From contig CM077116.1 of NCBI GenBank assembly GCA_039619475.1, positions 273,916,758 through 273,980,757 on the forward strand: DNA of 64,000 nt, written 5' to 3'. Source of the DNA: Icerya purchasi (Eukaryota > Arthropoda > Insecta > Hemiptera > Monophlebidae). Each line of letters starts with the position of its first letter. Positions within the stretch are counted from its first letter, which is position 1. The position numbers and the translations under genes are program-made. This document shows, piece after piece, positions 1-9,879 of this stretch. The notes beneath the pieces are model-generated. The model searched no databases, was not told the origin of the DNA, and saw only the letters and a list, made by a program, of their open reading frames with translations.

Positions 1-1587
1 TATATATTTTTTAGATTATATCACTTGAGGTATTGAGCGCTTATCTAGGACAATGGAACAGTGGAACAGACGGAAAGCTTTGAATTGTAATTACAGAAAA
101 ATTTTTTAATCGTAGGTTCCCGAAAAAAAGTCATGTATATCAGTTTTGTATGGCAGAATAGTCTCAGTATATTTCCGGGTTCCTTTTGGCATTGTACCAT
201 ACTGAAAATTCAACAGATCTCTCAATCACATAGTTTCGAAAGAGAATGGCCTGAGTGATACGCACGATTTCACATTCCACTGGGCGATGTGAAATAATTA
301 TAATCGTCCATTGATGCATTCCTCTTAAACTTGTTTTTTTACGTAGAACCACATATTTGTATATTGATACGGATTTAGTACCTGTAGCACAACGTTTTGA
401 CGGTGTCCGAGCTAGAAAATACTATACTCTCTGCGTCGTCTCGTCGAGGAATCGGCCAAAACCAAAAATCCCCGTGCACGTCAGCTTGTTCGGTTTCATC
501 GGGTAGAGACTATGTTAGTGTCTACATTCATAGCGGTCGAAAGCTAAGGCACATGTGCCTGCGGTGTACGCGTAGTGTGCTGTGTGCCGTGCAACCTTAA
601 ATTGAGGGATGATTGTAGAAAATCCCGCTGGAATCAGACGGGTTCGCCAGTGCGGTGATCTACGTAGAAATGTTCTAGAACATTCTGCGTAGCCATTTGT
701 CATTTTGTTACAGAATACATTGTTTTTCGCTCGATACAATTGCCTTTTTTTCCCCCTTGTTTTTTTGGGGCGGTGGAGGGGATCACCAGCAAGGGGCACT
801 GACCGAACGACCGGTTAAAGAATTACTAAATATGAATTCTACTGATAAAGTTGAAAGCTATGAAGGAAGCAAAGATAATGATATAATCGTCTTAATCGCT
901 ATTGTCGTTTTTGGATTAATTTAGCGCGTTAAATTCCATCTAATCAGATCGCCGTTCACACATCTTTTTTAGAGATTACTGTGTTTTAGTCGTGTTTTTG
1001 CCGGTTTTTTTTTTTTTTGTTAAAATATAATTCGATTCTTGAATTTTCTGAGCCTGTGCGAACGGTTTGCGAACAATTGCTCACATGCAGCAGCACTTAT
1101 TCATTATTTATCTAATGCACCTGTACCAATATAAAAGATCTTGCGACCAGCAGAATGATTGAATGATATTTTTGTAAGAACGAATTTTGCGCCTGTAATA
1201 AATCGAGTTCGTCACAACTTTAGTGGCACTGGTAGTGATTGAAAACCTAAATAAACATTCGATTCTAATTATTATTTCGGCAAATCTATAATTGAAAATC
1301 ATTCTAAAAATGTAACATCATTTGTGTGAAGAATCAAAAGATTCCGTTTAAAAGTTTTCATGGTTTTCTAATAATTTTCATGACTGATCTTCGTAGAGTA
1401 TTTTTTTAAATTTTTCCAGGATACTTACGATATGCAAAATTGAAATACATGACATAACTTTTTTTCGGTAACCTATAATTAAAGACTTTTTCTGTAATTA
1501 TACTTCAAAGCTTTCCGTCTGTTCCACTGTTCCATTGTCCTAGATAAGCGCTCAATACCTCAAGTGATATAACCTAAAAAATATATA
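1..1587. mobile_element. Non-autonomous DNA transposon with long terminal inverted repeats
   Basis: The first ~151 bases reappear, reverse-complemented, at about 1431-1587. The outer ~100 bases match almost perfectly (for example GAACAGTGGAACAGACGGAA in both arms) and the inner ~50 bases are more diverged. Base 1 pairs with 1587, so the element may begin slightly before the window and the target-site duplication cannot be read. The 1.3-kb interior has no frame resembling a transposase: the longest ATG frame (397-600, 67 codons) matches nothing I recognise. This is therefore a deletion derivative or a long MITE mobilised in trans. The superfamily is unknown. Both ends finish in a TA-rich run. 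Confidence 0.75.
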
Positions 1588-2276
1588 TATGCGCAGGTTC
1601 GGTGTGATTTTAGGAGATTTTCAAATGATAACTTCAATTTTCGAAATGAAGAATTTCGGCCGAAAAAACGACTTTTCGTGTGTTTCATAAATTTTGAAAA
1701 TTTTCAAGGACATTTTTAGCATCAAAATATATATATATATACTATGTATATTTTTTAAGAAAACCATATTTTTTGTTTCATTTCTATCGAGCTTTAAAAA
1801 TTTACAACGCTTATGAAAGTGTGAATTTCGCGCCAAAAAATCTGAAACAATTCATGACGATGTAATTTGAAAATCCCTACAAGATCGTTCAACGTTTTTT
1901 TTCAAATTGGTCAACTAGAGGCTAAGATCTCATACAAAAAAAACCCCTGAAAAACACTTAATATTCAATTTTAAGGTTTTACGTTAGCATATTTTGGTCA
2001 GAAAACTTAGAAATTGTCATCGAGAGCATATCATGCCAATCGGTTTTCATAGAGCACTTTTGATACGCTTGTCCGGCTAGGTTTTTTATACAATTGAATC
2101 TATTGCATATATGTGGGAATGAAATACATCGTACCGTTATGGTTATTCCGCATTTCTTGAAGCTTACCAATATAAAAGTAGCGCAATTAGTTTCTTAATT
2201 TGTTTTACTTCAAGCTATCTTCGTATTTGAAGTGTGGTTTATGGAATTCATGTGGTTGAAAGTATGATTTATAATA

Positions 2277-2547
2277 CAGGGTGCGGCAGCATAACTTAAA
2301 CTTCCTTTTCTTTAAAAATGCGCCACTTTTTTTCTAATAAATTTTGTTAAAGAGAAATAATAAAGCAGAAAATCGTAATAAAACAGCGAGAAGGGAAGAA
2401 GCATACATATTGCCCTCCAATTGGGGGGATCTAGAGTATCCGTTATTTCGATTTTCTGCTTTATTATTTCTCTTTAACAAAATTTAGTAGAAAAAAAGTG
2501 GCGCATTTTTAAAGAAAAGGAAGTTTAAGTTATGCTGCCGCACCCTG
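2277..2547. mobile_element. 271-bp MITE, near-perfect palindrome, TA target duplication
   Basis: Bases 2277-2375 and 2449-2547 are 99-bp inverted repeats that I see differing at one position (2338 side taataaa, other side tactaaa). They enclose only a ~73-bp loop. The ends are CAGGGTGCGGCAGCATAAC and its complement. A TA dinucleotide lies immediately outside each end (2275-2276 and 2548-2549), the target choice of the Tc1/mariner (and pogo) group. There is no coding capacity. The arm identity suggests recent insertion or gene conversion between arms. Confidence 0.88.
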
Positions 2548-2549
2548 TA

Positions 2550-3640
2550 TTAGTATTATTTTTACTCGCGAATTAGCTTCTGTGTTTTTGTATTTTAAAT
2601 TCAACACTGGCTTAATAATAATGTTCGATAAATAACTTATTGTCCCATATGATTTAATAAGTTTTATGGTTACATAAGCCTTTGAAAGCATTTGATCATC
2701 TTTTGGAATTCTTTTAATTTTTAACATCTCTTCCTTTATTATATGAGGTAAAATTATACTTTTATAATGTGAAATTCTTTTCCTTTTTCTTCTTTTTTTA
2801 TATACAGCTTTGATTATTCAAACAATTTATTAAATATCATTAATAAACTAGCTGTTACATGCGGCTCCTCCTGCGCATTATCATTTTTTTGGATATACAT
2901 TTTCTTTTAATTCGCTCTTTAACATTCCGACATTTCATAATGTTTATTAATTTGATAAATTCTATTTACCATTTTATCTTCCTTTGGACCAGAAATGTAA
3001 ATATGATTATTGTTTTTCTATGTTTAATTAAAATTTGTATGTACACAAAATTCTATTAATACGTGTTAACAAAATTTGTTTTTTTTCTTACAAAATTTTC
3101 ATTTCGAGTTCTTCGTTCTATTACTTTTTTCATTGTTACATTAATATTTAAATTGAATACATTTCGAAATTAATTTAAACATATGTATGTAACATGCCAA
3201 AACTTCGAGTATTTGGCGTATTTGTTAAATATATTCTATTAAAATTTATAAGTGGTTCTCATTCAAATTTTACAGTTTTTAAAAAAAAAAAAAAAAAAAA
3301 GTATTGTTGTACAATGCTTTATTTCTGCTTTTAATAATTCATTATAAGGAAAATTATAAACATGCACTATCCTCATTTATGTATTTTACATAATTAGGAA
3401 TTATTGTACCATATATTGATATTCCAGAGTCGTAATTAAAGTGATAATATATGTATAAATGTATTTCTAAAAAAAAAAAAAAAAGTTAAGACTGACCAAA
3501 GTGAAAATTTAAGTAGAAAAAAATTATTGAATAAACACGGAAATAAAGCTTATAAATTTACTAATCAATATATTTAAATTAAGCAGTCGCTAGAACGAAG
3601 ATACGTGGAATAATTCAAAAACAAAAAAAAGGAACTATCT
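2550..3640. other. AT-rich stretch with no recognisable gene
   Basis: Very AT-rich DNA with two poly(A) runs on the + strand (3281-3300 and about 3468-3484) that could be old retroposon tails. I could not recognise a coding or RNA body upstream of either. Short open frames on both strands (2530-2727 minus, 2859-3059 plus) look like composition effects. Confidence 0.5.
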
Positions 3641-3641
3641 T

Positions 3642-3708
3642 GCCTGTCCGCTGATAGGCGGACAGTAAAATTGTTACGGCAAAAATATAATGACCTATTT
3701 TACTGTCA
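3642..3708. repeat. Nested short inverted repeats
   Basis: CTGTCCGC and GCGGACAG form an 8-bp hairpin with a 6-base loop near 3642-3663. The overlapping GACAGTAAAAT (about 3660-3670) is repeated inverted as ATTTTACTGTC (about 3698-3708). They lie ~200 bp upstream of the piggyBac relic and could be subterminal repeats of that element, but no matching copy was found on its other side. Confidence 0.4.
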
Positions 3709-3904
3709 CGAAATAAATTACGAATTTGACGTCGTAATATTGTGCAACTTCCATTTCTGCAATATTGGGAGTAAAAGCAAATCCGAAAAAAAAACAAAAA
3801 AAAAAACACTATAAAAACTAATACTCTGCAATGAAATGCGGGACACAATTTCTCAGTGGACTAACTTAAAAATTAGCCAATGATCCGAAGAAAATAAATT
3901 TACA

Positions 3905-4730
3905 ATGGGCATTACCGAATTGGAAGAGTTTTTTTGAGACCGGCTTTTAATTCGGATTATGAAAACATAACACGCAGTTTTGTTTGCGAATTGCATAGAT
4001 AGTGATATCTTTTATAATGAGTCTGGGAAAGATTTCCATTTTACTTTTTTCTCAATCCCAACGATAATTATACGAAGACAGAATGGACCAGCAGCGGCTA
4101 TTCTTTTAGAATGGTTTGATTTATTTATAAAGAGCACGTTTCAGAAAGCGTATTTACAACTTTTAACACTTACATCGATGAAATGGTAGCACCTTTCATA
4201 AGAAAGTGCAGACTTTATATTGGCGCAAAAATCAACTAAATATGGACAAAAAATCAAATTCGCAGATTGAAGAAATCATTACTTCTATATATATATATAT
4301 ATCGTGATAATCTATAAACAGGTAAGGGCTCGGATGGTAAAGGTTTGACAGATGAAGAAAAGCTCGCAGTATTCATAAAAAGGCGTATTCCGTTATTCGC
4401 TTTCCCAAAGTGATAGAAAACAGCAACAGAACAATTACTGTCGACAACTATCTTTTTATTCTTTTTTTTTTTTAATCCACTTGTTGAAAAGTTGCAATTG
4501 AGGTATGTGGAAACTTTGAAGGAAACCAAGAAAGAGATTCTTTTAGATTTTTTACCAAAAATATAAAACGAGCACTAGGATCGAACTTGTATGGTTTTTC
4601 GGGTAATTCTGGTGCCATACGCACCGAAGAAAAATTGTTTCGCCAATTTTGTTCTATGTGGCATCGAATGAAAGTATATCCGAGATCCTTCTGTAATAGG
4701 AACAAAATAATGGGAAGTATGCGTTAAATG
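3905..4730 (+). pseudogene. piggyBac-family transposase relic
   Basis: Three-frame reading gives an ordered series of piggyBac transposase motifs with no continuous frame. They are: IDEMVAPFIRKCR (about 4168-4206), equivalent to the TIDE..FRGRC block with the first catalytic Asp; KYGQKIKFAD (4229-4258); GKGSDGKGL before a DEEK (about 4318-4365); PKVIENSNRTITVDNYLF (about 4403-4457), the R-N-(I/V)-T-x-D-N-W block with the second catalytic Asp; YVETLKETKKEI (4503-4540), the GT.RKNK.EIP block; and LVPYAPKKN (4609-4636). After about 4715 the third catalytic Asp region is unrecognisable and the Cys-rich tail is missing. In-frame stops and shifts occur between every pair of blocks, so it is non-functional. 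A piggyBac-derived domesticated gene is unlikely given these breaks. Confidence 0.78.
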
Positions 4731-4794
4731 AAAAATATCCCGAAAATACATACTGATCGTCTATGATGATTTTTTTCCGGTTCCTTGTCATACA

Positions 4795-4844
4795 AAAATC
4801 GGTCTTTTAAAACGTAACTCCTCAGCCGTGGGAAGACCGATTTT
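4795..4844. repeat. 12-bp perfect inverted repeat
   Basis: AAAATCGGTCTT (4795-4806) and AAGACCGATTTT (4833-4844) are exact complements with a 26-base loop. They sit ~70 bp after the last piggyBac-like block. They may be part of that element's 3' subterminal DNA or a chance foldback. Confidence 0.55.
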
Positions 4845-7140
4845 ATCAGTAAGTGAACGGGAGTGTGACTTCGGAGTGGCGTCTTAAGAATTTCTAAATG
4901 TATTAAAAGGTGAGATGTTGCACTAGTCGTACTGCACGAAGGGAAATTTTATAAATATTCTAAAAATTTCTAAGCTTCAGAAGTGAAACGCCTGTTCTCC
5001 CTGTCGTCTCCTAGGATAAAAAGAAAAAAAATATTTCATTCATGTTATTTGTATGTGCCAAAAAATCTATAGGCCTTAAATATTTCACATTAGTACGGGG
5101 AAATGATAAAATTATTTTGACGGCTTTTATAAAAAATCTCCATTTTCATGGGGTTTTTTATGGGGGGGGGGGAGGGTTGACCTGTTCTTGCATTAGAAAG
5201 AGTTTTTTTCGATTATCTCTTTTAAAATTTATCAAAGGCAATATTATTTTTTTAGAAATTTTTCGAAATTACTTATAAATTGGTTTTCTCTCTATGATTT
5301 CTTGAAGCATCTAATTAGTTACTTCACGTTTTATTTTATGATTTTTTTCGTTTTTTGAGGATCTTCGGTGAATTAGAAAACTACGATCATAGTTAAAACA
5401 TAATAATTCCACATGTGCAATACTGTGTCTTGAACACAATCGCTTTCGAGTGCCGCGACAATGGTCGCATACCTATTTTTTTACACACCTACACTTGGTT
5501 ATATTGATTACTTCTTCGTAAACACTTTTATAGGTGAGCCTTGGTACGCACACATTTCTACAATATTCTTATAGTGCAACTAACGCGCGGCTGGAATCAC
5601 GAGTATTCGTGAAAACTGTTATTCAGACGTGCAATGGCGACCTAAAGCGACCGCTGGAGAAGGCTAGTTATTGTGTTATATTTATTATTGTTTTTATTCT
5701 GTGTTCGTTCATATGGGCCGTTGTACATTGAACGGGTATGGTTTTCTTTTTTTTTTTCCTCTTTCATTTCTTCATTGTCTTCTTTTTGCGTCAATACTGG
5801 TGAATTTGATTACACAGATTTTTTTCTCCGGGTTTTCACATAAAACATCGTCATATTTCTAATTGGTTCTTATTTATTCATTGTGTTTTTTAAATTTAAC
5901 GCGAATAACATTCGAAACACTTTATTATTAACGGGCGTATTCTGGATTTTAGGTGAAAAAATGAAATTACCAATTCCCTCTGTACTCGTATTTTTACATT
6001 ATTATTATCATTTTTGCGTTAAAATATCGATTATTTTCGGTACTCCTTATCGATTTAAAATCTTCATCGCTGTTGATTTAAGCGATTTTTTCTTTTAAAA
6101 TTCACGTCAAGTTCACCGGATACGATATTATAATGCCGAAATTTTTAATAATTTTTAATTTTTGACTTTGTTTCCTCGATAACTTTTTTTTTTTTAAAGT
6201 GTTTTTTGTATTGTATTGATGAAGAATTTCGTCATTATCGATTTGGAAAATTTAGAAAAGCAACATTTGTAATCTCGGCGCTCCATAAATTTTGTATTGT
6301 AAACCTCTTGGAATGATACAGCTCCCTTGTTCAGCCGAATTTCATGTGTCGTGTGTATTTACAATGTTTCAATCAATTCAAAAAAATGTTTTAACCGGGG
6401 TTTAGTAGGGCTCATTTTGGCTGCCTTACTGATTTTTAATAACCGAACAAAAATATGTATCATGTTCGATATCGAATGGAAGGAACTTAAAAAATATCGA
6501 TCCATTTTTTTTATAAACATCGAAACATTTTGGAATATCGATCGGTTCATTATTTAGTGACAATTCTGTACAATCTTCAATAATGCAAGGGGGAAACCAT
6601 GACAAATTGAAACAACGCGCGTTTACAGGAATTCGGACGAGTCAAGTTGTACGACTATTTCAGATCGCGCGCTTTGCAGTAGTCGCGTCTGGGGAATCAC
6701 ATTTTAAGGCCTTACAAAAGAACGGAATAAAATATGTCAACGGACAGACGGCCACATTGTGTGTGTGCGTAGAACATTCGCTAGTCATTTTATATCGAAA
6801 TTTCAGGTGACATTAATGAATGTTATTTAAAAGACGAATATTATTTCACATTAATATACATTACTGCTAAAAGTGTTTATTGTATCGTAGTAACATCGAT
6901 GAAAGAAATGTCATATTTTCCCCGTTAACTATACAAATAATGAGGAGCTCCGTAAATTTTTATTCCGTTCTTAAATCAAATTGAAAAACTGTACACGAAG
7001 TGGAGAAAAGCGCTGGACATAACTGCTTTAAAAACGTTTAAAAAGTGCTTCAAAGATACTGCAAAAATTAAGCTAAAACTGTTAATAATATAAAAATAAA
7101 AACTTTCAGGTTCCAGGAATCTTAAATACGGTCGTCTGAA
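4845..7140. other. No recognisable gene
   Basis: Mixed AT-rich DNA. A 10-G run lies near 5163-5172. Short ATG frames with higher GC (5534-5731 plus; 6583-6810 plus) match no family I know and lack convincing codon structure. I see no RNA gene. Confidence 0.5.
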
Positions 7141-7144
7141 GATC

Positions 7145-8210
7145 ACTCATCAGTGTGGGTATTTAAGGCTTTTATCAGTGAACTTTCTTTAGCTGCTATG
7201 CGGGATGGAATCCATGCGAATACGACTCAAATATCAGATGCCACGATGTTATGAATTATTTCTTTTGCTACCGCAGTTGTTTAGGATTATAGGGAATCTG
7301 TGCGGAGAATATAGGGTTGTTTCCATCTTTGAAAATTACACCCGTGCTAGTCAACTTGATGGAGTATAGTTTTTCGGAAAGAATTGTAAAGTAGGCGGGA
7401 GGGGAGTAATATCGGTTGAAGAGACAACTCTGCATCCGACTCCGTAATATTTGTTTTTTGATTCGTCAGTAAATATGTCCTTTTAGGGAGTTCACGAAAA
7501 TCTGTTTAAGGGTTCTGTGTACTGTATGAGACTAAGATCTATTAATTACAGGGTGGAATGACAGAGCGGTGGACACGAGAGACAGGAGAAAGACATACGT
7601 CTAGTGAAGAGAGAGAATCTTGAATCTGACGGTGGAAGGAGGAGAAGGAAAAAATAGTAGTTGCAGAGTAGGAGGGAAGATTTGGATTTGACGAAAATGG
7701 GACTAGGGAAAGAGAAGGGAGCGTTGTCTATATAAATTAAGAGGAAGTTGATCAGCTTCAAGTACAATACCGTTTATTGGAGTGGTAAGAAAGAATTGCA
7801 AATCTGATTGCTGAATGGTGGGTGACATTTAGCGTAGATAGCTTTCACTAGTGGAATTGCAAACTACCACTCCATCGGTTCATTTTTCATTTGGGAATCG
7901 AATGATATATTGTTAGCAGCGATGTTCAGTTGGAGTTGTAGATGTTATGAGCGAGTTGTTTAATTAGATTAAGTCTGGTAGTACATTTAGCTTTTAGGTT
8001 GTTAGTGTGAGGTCTCTACATTAGTCTGCTATCGAAAATTAGTCCAAGGTATTTTTCAATGTCTGCCATTCTGTTAATCCGACAAAAGTGGAGACACTGC
8101 TGTAGTTTTAGAGGAGGAAATTTCAAAACCGAATTTGTTTGACCAGTTGACTGGTCTATTGATGGTTTCTTGCAATAGTTGTTGTACCGTTGATTTTATT
8201 TTCCATACTA
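7145..8210 (-). mobile_element. Decayed jockey/I-like LINE fragment (RT thumb to RNase H)
   Basis: Read on the minus strand from 8210 downward the fragment shows, in several frames: an INRPVNWSNKFGFEISSSKT segment (RT palm/thumb border, normally followed by a VHFCR-like block); MADIEKYLGLIFDSRL (about 8055-8010), the K-YLG--FD-RLTW signature; NLIKQLAH; a THHSAIRFA segment near 7815-7790; and LPLNLYRQRSLLF-like residues in shifted frames near 7750. An RNase H relic follows: IFTDESKNKYYGVGCRVVSS (about 7478-7420, first catalytic Asp present) and VVFAWIPSRIAAKESSLIKA (about 7237-7178), the WIPSH.GI.GNE block with key residues lost. The 5' end (EN and most of RT) is missing and no poly(A) tail was found. 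Stops and shifts are dense, so this is an old dead copy. Confidence 0.72.
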
Positions 8211-8441
8211 AAGTACCTATTAAAAATTATCGTAAAAAGCTAATCCTGAAAAAGGTTCTTTCAAATTAGACAACAGAGACTGAAAAAAAAAAAAAAAAAT
8301 CGGAAACCTCGAAAGAAACTTGTAAAATGGAAAAAGGCAGCAAAAAATTGTTGGAAACAATTTTGAAGAGAAAAGGGAACGGATAATTAAAACTGGGAAT
8401 GAAATTAGCGAAACATGGGCAATCATTAAAACGGACGACGA

Positions 8442-8602
8442 AACTGCGCAACAACAGTGACGGACATATTTCATTTTATACCGCGACGTTTAAATACCGA
8501 TCGGCACAGGTAATCAGAATAGATAACGAATTATCATTGAACAATAAACGAAAATTATCAACACTTAAAATTAAACCGAAATGAACAACTGAAATAATTA
8601 TT
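8442..8602. repeat. Dispersed repeat, copy A
   Basis: About 160 bp here aligns in the same orientation with 44346-44505. Shared blocks include ACATATTT, the context AATAGATAAC, AAAATTATC and TTTAAAATTAAA in the same order and spacing. No coding content is recognised. It is probably a fragment of an interspersed element (non-autonomous transposon or SINE/LINE tail) whose ends are not visible. Confidence 0.55.
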
Positions 8603-9548
8603 AAAAATAAATTATATGAAAATCGAATTAAACGGTAATGGAATAAAACAAATTTAAATATAAACAATCTTCTCTTAATAATGCAAACCTGCATTTAACA
8701 TTTATTATTATTAAATGTGCGTGCGCGCAAAGCGATTAAACTACAACTAATATGGAGTGTTCTTATAGTAGTTCTTTTGGGAAAATGAATAGATCAACGC
8801 TGTATATTCATTTCAGCGAGAGAATAAAGGATATTGGATAAAAAATGGATGGTTCTGGAAGAATAAGGAAGGAATGGTACATTGAGGAAAATTAGTAGTA
8901 TTACAGATATCAGTGTAGAAGGGTCACGAGAGATATAGAAATAGAAAAAAATCGAACAACGAAGGCACGTCTTGTTCGATGTGCCCCAAGGATAATTTTC
9001 TTAAGGCAGCGCAGCGGATCGGTTCCAAAGATTTTATGTTTACTGGCAGAAAAATATTTGTATATCTCCCAGCCGTAAGTTAATCTCCGCCTTTTTTTTT
9101 TTTTTGTAATAAATTCCCATTACTTTTTTTTAAGCGGGCCGATATATACAGATATAAATATGGACTCGAATAAAGAAAACTGTAACCGCCGTAGTGTTAC
9201 TTATAAGTTCATCAGGGAACAGTGAAGTGATTTGAATGATTCTTTATCGGAAATTTTACTACCGGTCGATGGTGGTCTCATATGAGTATATCGGTATCGA
9301 TGAGTGTATTGATGATTAATAATTATTAGAATAAATGTTAAAAAATCGAGTTCCCTTAGAGAAGTATTTTTTATTTGTTTACAATATACTAGACAAAAAT
9401 TATCCAAAAGTGACTGATTACAAAAACAGAATTTGAACATATTCTACATTCTTAATAGAATACCGAAAATGGTATTATTTTAGGTTATCCGTAAAAATTA
9501 GTAAGAAAAATATTAAAAACCGATTTACTTTTAAAATGTAAAAAAATG
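8603..9548. other. No recognisable gene
   Basis: AT-rich DNA with short poly(T)/poly(A) runs. A slightly GC-richer patch near 8930-9020 contains no motif I can name. Confidence 0.45.
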
Positions 9549-9879
9549 CGCTAAACAGTAAAAAATAATCACTCTCCGTAAGAAAATAATATATGCCTTA
9601 CGACAATTTTTAAACATTAATACTTATTAAAGTCGACACTGACTTCGCGAATTGCAAAAAAAAACATTAAAAATCACATTAAACATTTGTTTGATGTTTA
9701 CAATGCTTGGCTTATAGGAAACGAGTGATTTTCTATACTCTCTTTAATACTAAATACTCTAATTACTTGAATTTGGCGCCGACTGGGAAATATTAAAGTA
9801 TTATATTGTCATAATATCATATTTTACTGTAAAACATACGTTATCTTCTTACCGAGTGATTATTTTTTACTGTTTAGTG
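9549..9879. mobile_element. ~331-bp MITE with ~60-bp inverted repeats
   Basis: The left end CGCTAAACAG followed by TAAAAAATAATCACTC matches the reverse complement of the right end, CACTAAACAG followed by the same 16 bases. Similarity continues, with mismatches, through the GTAAGAAAATAA / GTAAGAAGATAA segment. The right flank is TA and the left flank TG, compatible with a mutated TA duplication. No ORF is inside. It differs from the 2277-2547 family. Confidence 0.68.
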
